Shown here one piece after another: positions 53,292 to 60,762 of a stretch of 64,000 nt of DNA. Below the pieces are notes generated by a model. It was not told where the DNA came from. It saw only the letters and a program-made list of their open reading frames with translations, and searched no databases. Numbering within the stretch: position 1 is the stretch's first letter; every line of letters starts with the position of its first letter. Position numbers and translations under genes: made by a program. Source of the stretch: an uncultured Kordiimonas sp. (GTDB lineage: Bacteria; Pseudomonadota; Alphaproteobacteria; Sphingomonadales; Kordiimonadaceae); the NCBI GenBank assembly GCA_947492375.1, contig CANLMI010000001.1:310001-374000 (forward strand), read 5' to 3'.

Positions 53292-54107
53292 TTAATTTTT
53301 AATGCCTAGCACCGCGATAACGGTTTCAATTGCAGCAACAAGCGCTGCATTTTTGTTTGGCACAAGTGCATCAGGATGTGGGTTTGAAAAGCGTTTCTCA
53401 TCATTGTCATAGTAGCGCCCAGTCGTTCCGTTAAATTCACTGTCCAGCGCTGCACGAACCAGAATGTTAGCTCCAACGCTCAGGTCATTGCCCGAAACGC
53501 CGTAAGCTTGCTTGACCATCTTGCTCGCGAGGAATGAGGCCGGGTTAATCGCAATAATGGCAGGGCCATTAACGCCTAATTGCTGGGCCAGATGGAAAGA
53601 CCACATGGTGATCGCGAGCTTGCTTTGGCCATAGGCCTGATCAGCAGTGAGCGGAATGCCGCCTGTAAGGGCTTGCAAGTCAACAGGTGCTTGCGCCGCC
53701 GATGACAGGTTCACCACGCGACCAAGTGCGGGCATTATCGGCAGTAGTTTCTGGGTCAGAAGATAGGGTGCCACTGTATTTACGATAAATCGTAGGTCAT
53801 GCCCATTTTCGGTGACGGCATTAGGTGTTTTAAAAACGCCTGCGTTATTGATAAGCACATCAAGGATGCCGTGTTTTTCACAGACAGCGCCCGCCAGTGC
53901 TATGACATCATCTAAGCTTGAGAGGTCTGCACGAAAAGTCCCAATGACCCCGGCCCCCTTTATCTTTTCAAGCTCAGCTTTGGTGGCGTCGAGCTTGGTA
54001 TCACTGCGACCATGGATTAAAAGTGTGTGGCCTTCGCTAGCTAATGATTTCGCTGTCTCAAATCCGATGCCGTCGGTGGCCCCAGTTAGCAATATTGTTT
54101 TTGTCAC
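53292..54107 (-). CDS. Short-chain dehydrogenase/reductase (SDR)
   Basis: A 271-residue SDR of the retinol-dehydrogenase-like type. The cofactor motif is LLTGATDGIGFETAKSLASEG, the HGRSDTKLD segment after strand 2 suggests NADP use, and NNAGVFK, LSSAAQAP and the Y-x-x-x-K motif YGQSK are present. The C-terminus (GRYYDNDEKRFSNPHPDAL) is usual for this group. The substrate is unknown. It starts 4 bases after the stop of the chimeric gene upstream, so the two are co-transcribed under the divergent LysR gene. Confidence 0.88.
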   Translation of the reverse strand: MTKTILLTGATDGIGFETAKSLASEGHTLLIHGRSDTKLDATKAELEKIKGAGVIGTFRADLSSLDDVIALAGAVCEKHGILDVLINNAGVFKTPNAVTENGHDLRFIVNTVAPYLLTQKLLPIMPALGRVVNLSSAAQAPVDLQALTGGIPLTADQAYGQSKLAITMWSFHLAQQLGVNGPAIIAINPASFLASKMVKQAYGVSGNDLSVGANILVRAALDSEFNGTTGRYYDNDEKRFSNPHPDALVPNKNAALVAAIETVIAVLGIKN

Positions 54108-54110
54108 TAA

Positions 54111-55067
54111 TTATTCCTCGCTATTGAATTCAGATAAAATTTCATTGGCCAATCGTTCGAGCGTTTCCTCAATTGGGGCGCGGTTAAATCGGAGATTGAG
54201 AGCGATATGGTTGACACCAATTTCCTTGCGTGATCGCAAATAATCTTGCAGCGTGTTGGTACCCAACCGCATGCCCAAATGAATTGGGGTTGGCGGTGTG
54301 TTAGCATTCTCGCTCAGGTCGATATAAAAAGGCTTCATTACTGGTTTATCTTCACCACCAGCCTCCTCAATTCGCGCCCTGAGCTTATTGATTTCAGCCG
54401 CTTGGTATTTCGTTGACCGTGGGTAAGTCATCCAGCCATCACCATGCTCGGCGATCCAGCTTGTCGACTGCTGGCTCGCACCAGTGATAAGAAGCGGTAG
54501 CCGGTTACCAATTGGTTTGGGAAGCATATCTATGCTTCCAGTTACGGTACCGAATTCGTTTGCAAAACGAGGCCATTTGTCAGCCATTTGGCGAATATAT
54601 TCATAGCTTTCACGGAATTGCTCGCCGCGCAGCGCAAACGGTGCATTTAAAGCTGGATACTCATCTGGCCTATCACCTGAGGCAATGCCAAGGATGAGCC
54701 TTCCGCCTGAGAGTTGGTCAGGCCTGCGTTCGGCGTTTTGGTCATCAATACGCACGGTATGGTCAAAGATCACAACATTCTTTGCGCCAATTTGTTCTTT
54801 TAAGGTTGCGGTGAGCTCAATATCATAGGTTTCCCGCCAATCGCCTGAATCAGGAAAATCACTGACCTCACTTTTGTGGTGTTTGAAAACAATGCCGTCA
54901 CTCTCAAAATCCACGGCATTTAGGTTACCGCGCAAGTCGCAGACCTCGATTTCAGTGGGGATTAATTCTGGAGAAACCAGATTGCCGATAATTCCATCAA
55001 CATCGAAGCGGAAAGCCTGTGGCTCCGAGCTTTTGATATGATAATTTACACTCGCGTTCGCTGACAT
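54111..55067 (-). CDS. In-frame chimera: CmcJ/NvfI-type oxidoreductase N-terminus fused to luciferase-like monooxygenase C-terminus
   Basis: A 318-residue protein made of two unrelated halves. Residues 1 to about 115 follow the CmcJ/NvfI oxidoreductase pattern: VNYHIKSSEPQAFRFD, EVCDLRGN, DGIVFKHHKSEVSDF, IGAKNVVIFDHTVR, and ERRP. From residue 117 the sequence becomes a luciferase-like (LLM) flavin monooxygenase (DQLSGGRLILGIASGDRPDEYPALN, LLITGASQQSTSWIAEHGDGWMTYPRS), entering in the middle of that barrel. The first half lacks the expected HND iron motif that should follow RRP, and the second half lacks the first four or so barrel strands. The join is in frame near base 54719. A GGAG site precedes the start, so it is probably still translated. 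Activity is doubtful. Confidence 0.75.
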   Translation of the reverse strand: MSANASVNYHIKSSEPQAFRFDVDGIIGNLVSPELIPTEIEVCDLRGNLNAVDFESDGIVFKHHKSEVSDFPDSGDWRETYDIELTATLKEQIGAKNVVIFDHTVRIDDQNAERRPDQLSGGRLILGIASGDRPDEYPALNAPFALRGEQFRESYEYIRQMADKWPRFANEFGTVTGSIDMLPKPIGNRLPLLITGASQQSTSWIAEHGDGWMTYPRSTKYQAAEINKLRARIEEAGGEDKPVMKPFYIDLSENANTPPTPIHLGMRLGTNTLQDYLRSRKEIGVNHIALNLRFNRAPIEETLERLANEILSEFNSEE

Positions 55068-55200
55068 AATTTATCTCCAAATTGATGTGAGAGCATTCGT
55101 TTGCTCAGAATCCAGGGTGATAAGTTATTGTTCTCTATTTACAATTTAAACAGCCGTTTTATGATTACTGTATTCGGATTTTCTAAATAATGAGGCGCAA

Positions 55201-56115
55201 ATGGGCATGGATACCGATGGATTAAGGCTTTTTGTGTTAGCTGCTGATATGTTGAATATTACGGCAGCAGGCCGTGAACTTGGACTAGCGCCAGCGGTTG
55301 CAAGCGCACGACTTGCCAAGCTAGAGAAACAGATTGGAGCCGACTTGTTGCATCGCTCCACACGAAAGGTTTCATTATCGATTGAGGGTGCAGAGTTTTT
55401 GCCCTTCGCCCGTGAAATACTAGCACAAGAAGAAGCAGCGCGCGCGGCGCTCGGTCATGGAACAGAACACGTATCTGGAACCATACGTTTTGCCGCTTCG
55501 AGCACATTCGCTCAAATCTATATCGCTCCGATCTTACCTGATTTCTTGGAACGTTATCCTCAGATTGATCTTGAACTCAAATTCTCCGATACGCAGATAA
55601 ATCTAATCGAAGGTGGGTTTGATTTGGCGCTCAGGAACTTTGCCGTTGAGGACAGTAGCTTGAAAGCGCGAAAACTTGCAAATGATGTAAGGATATTGTG
55701 TGCGTCACCTGCTTACCTCAAGCGATTTGGCACACCCCAAACACCAGAAGATTTACATGAGCATCAGCTATTGGCGTTCATGGGCGGAAAACCGAGGAAG
55801 CTCATTGCTGATAACGGCAAGCGAGCATGTACTTTCCCACCACCGGATGCCAAGTACCGTGTAACATGTGATGATGGTGCAAGTATGAGGATTGCCACAC
55901 AAGCAGGTACTGGCATTTCAATGAATGCACTTTGGAGTGTCCATGAGGAAATTAAAGATGGGACCCTCCAACGCGTGTTACCTGATTACACGGTTAAGGA
56001 CCAATCCGCGATTTGGCTTATATATCCAAAATCAAATGTTCTGACATCAAAAGTACGCGTATTCATTGACTATCTTGTTGAGAAAATAGATAAGCCGCCT
56101 ATTTGGGAGCGATAG
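55201..56115 (+). CDS. LysR-family transcriptional regulator
   Basis: A 304-residue LysR regulator. The HTH covers residues 1-62 (LRLFVLAADMLNITAAGRELGLAPAVASARLAKLEKQIGADLLHRSTRKVSLSIEG). The effector domain begins VSGTIRFAASSTFAQIYIAPILPDFLERYPQIDLEL, typical of the CrgA/DsdC-like group. It is divergent from the minus-strand operon headed by the chimeric gene (133-base gap) and followed by a quinone oxidoreductase on its own strand, so it probably controls one or both. A second in-frame ATG lies 6 bases in. Confidence 0.88.
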   Translation: MGMDTDGLRLFVLAADMLNITAAGRELGLAPAVASARLAKLEKQIGADLLHRSTRKVSLSIEGAEFLPFAREILAQEEAARAALGHGTEHVSGTIRFAASSTFAQIYIAPILPDFLERYPQIDLELKFSDTQINLIEGGFDLALRNFAVEDSSLKARKLANDVRILCASPAYLKRFGTPQTPEDLHEHQLLAFMGGKPRKLIADNGKRACTFPPPDAKYRVTCDDGASMRIATQAGTGISMNALWSVHEEIKDGTLQRVLPDYTVKDQSAIWLIYPKSNVLTSKVRVFIDYLVEKIDKPPIWER

Positions 56116-56221
56116 CCCGGTATTATATAGATAATCCGAATACAGATTTCCATTATTGGTTATTTATCTTGATCATCTATTCATTATTTTGGTTTTGACG
56201 ATATTAATGGAGTCAAAACCA

Positions 56222-57211
56222 ATGAAAGCAATGATCCTTAGAGAATATGGCGATAATGCCGAATTTGTCGCAGAAGATATTTTTAAACCAGAACTAAAAG
56301 CTGGTCATGTACGTATCCGCGTCGCAGCAACAAGCGTCAATACTGTCGATACTATGATTAAGCAACTTGGGCAGGAAAACCTACCTCTGTCCCCTGATTT
56401 ACCTGCTGTACTCGGGATGGATTTTGCTGGAACAATTGAGGCAGTTGGTGAAGGTGTCACTAATTATCAGGTTGGTGATGAGGTTTATGGTTGTGCTGGC
56501 GGCCTTGCTGATCTTCAGGGTGCGCTTGCCGAATTCATTATTGCCGATGTCGATTTGATAGCTCATAAACCAAAACGCCTTTCTATGAAAGAAGCCGCAG
56601 CCCTCCCGCTTGTTGGTATCACTGCCTTCGAAGGCCTAAAGCGGGCTGGCGTAAACACGGGCGATAAGGTCCTGGTTCATGGAGGCGCCGGTGGTGTTGG
56701 GCATGTTGCTGTTCAGCTTGCCAAACATTTTGGCGCTGATGTCTGCGCGACAGGAAGCGGAGCTGACCAACTTGATACGATCCGTGGGTACGGTGCTACT
56801 GCGATTGATTTTCTTGAGGAAACGGTTCCTGATTATGTAGCTAAACATACTGATGGTGCGGGCTTTGATGTCGTATTTGATTCTGTTGGTGGCACCAATA
56901 TGGTCAATTCATTTGAAGCGGCTGCACTGAACGGTAATGTCGCTACAACGGTCGCAATGACCGAACTTGATTTAACACCAGCGCATTTTAAAGGCCTGTC
57001 ATTGCATGTAGTCTTTATGCTGATCCCGATGTTGCATAATCATAACCGCGCTGAGCATCACGCTATACTCTCCAGTCTCGCAGAAATAGTTGACCAAGGG
57101 GGATTAACGCCGTTGGTAGACCCCAATCAATATAAACTGGAAAACGTCAATGATGCCTATGAGCGACTAACAAGTAGGCAAGCAATTGGAAAAGTGGTTG
57201 TCGAGCTCTAG
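56222..57211 (+). CDS. Zinc-independent quinone oxidoreductase/alcohol dehydrogenase (MDR superfamily)
   Basis: A 329-residue medium-chain dehydrogenase/reductase. MKAMILREYGDNAEFVAED opens the GroES-like domain, the GMDFAGTIEAVGEGVTNYQVGDEVYG strand follows, and the nucleotide-binding motif VLVHGGAGGVGHVAVQLAKHFGADV is standard for NADPH quinone oxidoreductases. The structural zinc cysteine cluster and catalytic zinc ligands are absent, so it is the zinc-free type. The start at 56222 has GGAG 10 bases before it; longer frames add residues outside the fold. It follows the LysR gene by about 100 bases. Confidence 0.88.
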   Translation: MKAMILREYGDNAEFVAEDIFKPELKAGHVRIRVAATSVNTVDTMIKQLGQENLPLSPDLPAVLGMDFAGTIEAVGEGVTNYQVGDEVYGCAGGLADLQGALAEFIIADVDLIAHKPKRLSMKEAAALPLVGITAFEGLKRAGVNTGDKVLVHGGAGGVGHVAVQLAKHFGADVCATGSGADQLDTIRGYGATAIDFLEETVPDYVAKHTDGAGFDVVFDSVGGTNMVNSFEAAALNGNVATTVAMTELDLTPAHFKGLSLHVVFMLIPMLHNHNRAEHHAILSSLAEIVDQGGLTPLVDPNQYKLENVNDAYERLTSRQAIGKVVVEL

Positions 57212-57269
57212 GCATACCCAAGCACCTATCGTGCGTCAGCAACAGAAAAATTGAGAAGTTAGAAACGCT

Positions 57270-59141
57270 ATGTCACCTGAGTTTATGTTGGTTTTATCCT
57301 TATTGTTTCTTGGTGGCGTGGTTGTTGTTCCCATTGCCTCGAAGCTCGGCCTTGGTTCTGTTCTCGGCTATTTAATTGCCGGGATTGTACTGACTCCAAT
57401 TCTGAGCTTTGTTGGGGTTGATATCGTTGAGTTACAACATTTTGCAGAGTTCGGTGTTGTAATGATGTTGTTTCTCGTGGGCCTTGAAATGAGTCCGAAA
57501 GCACTCTGGGATATGCGTGCGAGGATTTTCATACTAGGTGGTTTACAGGTTTTAGGCACGACCTTGATTGCAGCAATCGTTGCTATGCTTTTGGACCAAC
57601 CTTGGAGCGTTGGTATTGCAATTGGAATGGTTTTATCCCTCTCCTCAACGGCCATTGTTAACCAAACCTTGTCAGAAAAGGGTTTATTAAAAAGCGACGG
57701 AGGTCATGCGAGTTTTTCTGTTCTTCTTTTTCAGGATATTGCGGTTATCCCGATGCTTGTGTTCCTACCATTGTTGGCCTTGCCTGAACTTATGGAATTG
57801 CAGCACAATGTCATTACCGTATCTTCCCACGATGGAGAGACGGGGCTGCACTTAAGTATTGTTGATGGTTTGAATGGATGGCAAACAGCGCTTGTATCAT
57901 TGGTTGCAATAGCAGGTGTGATTGCCTCGGGTCATTATCTCACTGACCCATTATTCAGGTTTGTTTCAAAGGCGAACTTGCGTGAGCTTTTTGTAAGCAC
58001 AGCACTCATGCTAGTGCTCGCAATTGCGCTCTTGATGACACTAGTTGGCCTCTCGCCCGCGCTTGGTACTTTCCTTGCGGGTGTTGTTATGGCCCGAAGT
58101 GAATATCGCCACGAGCTTGAGAGCGACATAAGTCCATTTAAAGGAATTTTCCTCGGTATTTTCTTTATTACAGTTGGTGCGGGAATAAACTTCGATCTTT
58201 TATCAAACCACATTTCGTCGATCATCGGTATGACGCTTGGATTGATTGCTTTAAAGGCAATGGTTCTATTCGCTCTTGCGCATTCCTTTAAATTAACAGG
58301 AGGCGATAAATGGTTATTCGCCCTAGGTTTGGCGCAGCCTGGTGAATTTGGCTTTGTGCTTTTATCATTTACGGTTGGTAATAGCGTTATTCCTGCGGAC
58401 GTTGGTGACAAACTATCCCTCGTAGTCGCGCTTTCTATGCTATTAACGCCACTACTCTTCATTGTTTACGATAGAGTCATTGCACCACGTTATTCAAGAC
58501 AAGAAGAGCGACAGATGGATGAGATTAAGACTTCATCAAAAGTTATCGTAGCTGGGCACGGCAGGTTTGGCAGCATCGCCAACCGCGCTTTGACAGCAGC
58601 AGGTTTTGAGACAACTGTTGTCGATTATAATTCTGAGCAATTGGTATTGCATCGCAGGTTTAAGATGCCTGTCTATTTTGGCGATGTTACACGGCCTGAC
58701 TTACTGCATGCCGCTGGTATTGAGGAAGCTGATATTTTGGTTGTTGCCATTGATGATAAGCATTCGATCAATCAACTAGTGCGATATGTACACAAGCATC
58801 ATCCACATATTAGAACCATCGCACGTGCTGTAGACCGTATGCATGTATATACCCTCTGGAATGCCGGGTGCAGGAATATTGTGCGAGAGACATATGATAG
58901 TGCCGTTCGTACAAGTCGATATGCATTGCAGGCATTGGGATTAAGTGAGGAAGAAGCTGGCAAATCGATGGAAGCGTTTGACGATATTGATCGCAAGTGG
59001 ATGCTGGAGTTCGCAGACGTTTTTGACGATGACAAGCTCGTAATTGAAAATGAAGCTTTCATGGCACGATATGATGAAACATATGACGCTTGGTTGGATA
59101 AGTTGAAAACCGCTATGAAACAGGCAAAATCAGATACTTAA
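57270..59141 (+). CDS. CPA2 family cation:proton antiporter with RCK domain (KefB/YbaL-like)
   Basis: A 623-residue membrane transporter. About twelve helices form the Na+/H+ exchanger domain (residues 1-395), with the family FAEFGVVMMLFLVGLEMSP, SLSSTAIVNQTLSEKG and ALGLAQPGEFGFVLLSF signatures. A TrkA-N/RCK nucleotide-binding domain begins near residue 418 (KVIVAGHGRFGSIANRALTAAGFETTVVDYN), and a C-terminal tail follows. It would exchange K+ or Na+ for protons under control of a nucleotide or glutathione-type ligand. No KefF/KefG-type ancillary gene is nearby. It is separated by 58 bases from the quinone oxidoreductase. Confidence 0.9.
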   Translation: MSPEFMLVLSLLFLGGVVVVPIASKLGLGSVLGYLIAGIVLTPILSFVGVDIVELQHFAEFGVVMMLFLVGLEMSPKALWDMRARIFILGGLQVLGTTLIAAIVAMLLDQPWSVGIAIGMVLSLSSTAIVNQTLSEKGLLKSDGGHASFSVLLFQDIAVIPMLVFLPLLALPELMELQHNVITVSSHDGETGLHLSIVDGLNGWQTALVSLVAIAGVIASGHYLTDPLFRFVSKANLRELFVSTALMLVLAIALLMTLVGLSPALGTFLAGVVMARSEYRHELESDISPFKGIFLGIFFITVGAGINFDLLSNHISSIIGMTLGLIALKAMVLFALAHSFKLTGGDKWLFALGLAQPGEFGFVLLSFTVGNSVIPADVGDKLSLVVALSMLLTPLLFIVYDRVIAPRYSRQEERQMDEIKTSSKVIVAGHGRFGSIANRALTAAGFETTVVDYNSEQLVLHRRFKMPVYFGDVTRPDLLHAAGIEEADILVVAIDDKHSINQLVRYVHKHHPHIRTIARAVDRMHVYTLWNAGCRNIVRETYDSAVRTSRYALQALGLSEEEAGKSMEAFDDIDRKWMLEFADVFDDDKLVIENEAFMARYDETYDAWLDKLKTAMKQAKSDT

Positions 59142-59383
59142 TATGGAAGGGCCTTTAACGGGCATTCACTATTAACAAAGTCTTCAAAGCATAAATCTTG
59201 CTCATGAATTCATTATACAGAACCCTAACCCTGATTGAAGAGGAGGGAGTCTATAGCGTTGGTATCGGGCTCCCGCAACCAACAAACTTCTAGTGTTTGC
59301 ACAAGATTATTACTAATCATCCACACACAAGTGCACCAAAAATGCACCGAGTATTCAATAAGTCTTTGAAAATAAAGGAAATT

Positions 59384-59470
59384 TGGTGCGCCCGGCCAGA
59401 CTCGAACTGGCACGACCATACGGTCGGGAGATTTTAAGTCTCCTGCGTCTACCAATTCCGCCACGGGCGC
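59384..59470 (-). tRNA. tRNA-Leu (anticodon UAA)
   Basis: On the minus strand an 87-nt class II tRNA: acceptor GCGCCCG/CGGGCGC, D-arm with GGCGGAATTGGTAGACGC, anticodon loop CTTAAAA with anticodon TAA (leucine, UUA), a long variable arm, T-arm with TTCGAGT, and encoded CCA. Confidence 0.95.
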
Positions 59471-59695
59471 ACATAAAATAGTGTAGACACGTTTAGTCTT
59501 CGCCCGCAATTTATACAAAGCCAATCGCAAGTCAACATATGACTGCAATATAATGAAAAAAAATATGTATGGCTCAGGAATATACCGTTATCGCGCCAAT
59601 ATTTTTCGATATAAAAGAGATATTGATGCCATGCCAGTGCGTACCGAAACAGCATCCGCATAATATAAACGTATTTTTTGATAACCAGGTGCGTT

Positions 59696-60340
59696 TCAGC
59701 GGCCTTTTTGTCCGACGATTAGTTTTACATGTAAGACTTCTTCTTTTGAAATTCGGATTTCTTCTTCAGGGTTGAACTGTTTCAATATTAATTCGTTTTC
59801 AGACCATTTTATGAATTGCTTGATAAAACCTTTATGGCCCTTCAGTTCAACAAGGACATATTTTCCGCGGTGAGGTTGTAAGTCAGGATGCACATAAACC
59901 AGATCTCCTTCCTGATATCGGGGCATCATACTGTCGCCAGTAACAAAAACTGCAAATGCGGCGCTTACGCCCCTTAAATTGGCGGGGCGCATTGTCCAGT
60001 CAATGGCCGTGTCATTCATGATTATGTTGCCATCTGTTCCGCCTTGTGCGCGTCCAAGTATGGGGAGGTCACGTTGTGAAGCAGTTGAATGAATGCTTTT
60101 GCTTTTTTGAATTTCTTTTTGAGGGGCTGAGGTTGATATATTTTGCCTTTCAAGTGGTGCTGATTGATTTTTAATCAAGAGTTTTGTTCGTATGTGTTTC
60201 AATTTATGCGGGACAGGGCGCTTGCCATTTTCAATTTGTTGGACAGTTGTTTCACTTAATCCGAAATGCATGCCGAGTTGCTTTTGAGTTAAACCAAGCT
60301 GTTTGCGGTATCTTGTCAGGAACTCATTGGTGCTGTTCAT
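59696..60340 (-). CDS. XRE-HTH/S24 peptidase-type repressor (LexA/CI-like)
   Basis: A 214-residue repressor. Residues 1-62 hold a Cro/C1-type helix-turn-helix (FLTRYRKQLGLTQKQLGMHFGLSETTVQQIENGKRPVP). A Ser/Gln-rich linker follows, then a peptidase S24 domain with PILGRAQGGTDG (cleavage-site region; Gly in place of the typical Ala-Gly is not judged), the catalytic Ser in VFVTGDSMMPRYQEGDLVYV, and the catalytic Lys in RGKYVLVELK. It resembles phage CI-like and stress repressors. I prefer the ATG at 60340; a longer frame adds 25 residues. The ribosome site is weak. Its upstream side faces a 12-bp tandem array. Confidence 0.85.
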   Translation of the reverse strand: MNSTNEFLTRYRKQLGLTQKQLGMHFGLSETTVQQIENGKRPVPHKLKHIRTKLLIKNQSAPLERQNISTSAPQKEIQKSKSIHSTASQRDLPILGRAQGGTDGNIIMNDTAIDWTMRPANLRGVSAAFAVFVTGDSMMPRYQEGDLVYVHPDLQPHRGKYVLVELKGHKGFIKQFIKWSENELILKQFNPEEEIRISKEEVLHVKLIVGQKGR

Positions 60341-60426
60341 AATACACGTTCTTCTTTTGTTCTTATTATACAAAGATGCATTACCGACGCTAGGAAAAAA
60401 TATGCTTACGGACAAAAAAGTCTGCC

Positions 60427-60558
60427 GTTTATGCTGTTGTTTATCCCCGAGTTTATCTTGGCGTTTATCTCGGCGTTTATCGTTAGGTTTATATCAGGGC
60501 TTATATCCGTGTTTCTCTCCGTGTTTCTCTCTGTGCTTGGCACATTGTTTGCTTATTA
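60427..60558. repeat. Eleven-unit 12-bp tandem repeat array between the S24 repressor and flgK
   Basis: From 60427 consecutive 12-base units all begin GTTT or GCTT: GTTTATGCTGTT, GTTTATCCCCGA, GTTTATCTTGGC, GTTTATCTCGGC, GTTTATCGTTAG, GTTTATATCAGG, GCTTATATCCGT, GTTTCTCTCCGT, GTTTCTCTCTGT, GCTTGGCACATT, GTTTGCTTATTA. The right end decays. On the minus strand this is a GATAAAC array, 87 bases before the repressor start. It is iteron-like, but a simple slipped-strand repeat is possible. The bases from 60559 to 60762 show nothing else. Confidence 0.7.
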
Positions 60559-60762
60559 CGTATTGGAAAAGATAGGTTTTATTGTTTGAATATTGATTTA
60601 ATTACGGTGTAGTGGGAATAAGTTGTTGATAAATATTGATAAAAATATTTTGAAATCCAAATATCAAAAGTATTGCACTGACTATACTGTTTTTACCTGT
60701 CCGGTAGAAATTGCCCGCTTGGCTTGCGAGTGTGAGCTAATTTGTAAGGCAGGAGAAATTAT

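Noticed and set aside
59225-59548. A 107-codon minus-strand open frame
   Set aside because: Its middle is the tRNA-Leu gene and the flanks show no protein family pattern.
59142-59700. tRNA-Leu as an attachment site of an integrated element
   Set aside because: No integrase, no second copy of the tRNA 3' end and no phage genes are visible on either side; the S24 repressor alone is not sufficient.
60427-60558. A CRISPR array
   Set aside because: Units are contiguous 12-mers without unique spacers, and no cas genes are nearby.
60303-60575. A 90-codon open frame rich in Leu, Ser and Cys
   Set aside because: It is generated by the 12-bp repeats, which keep any frame open; there is no ribosome site.
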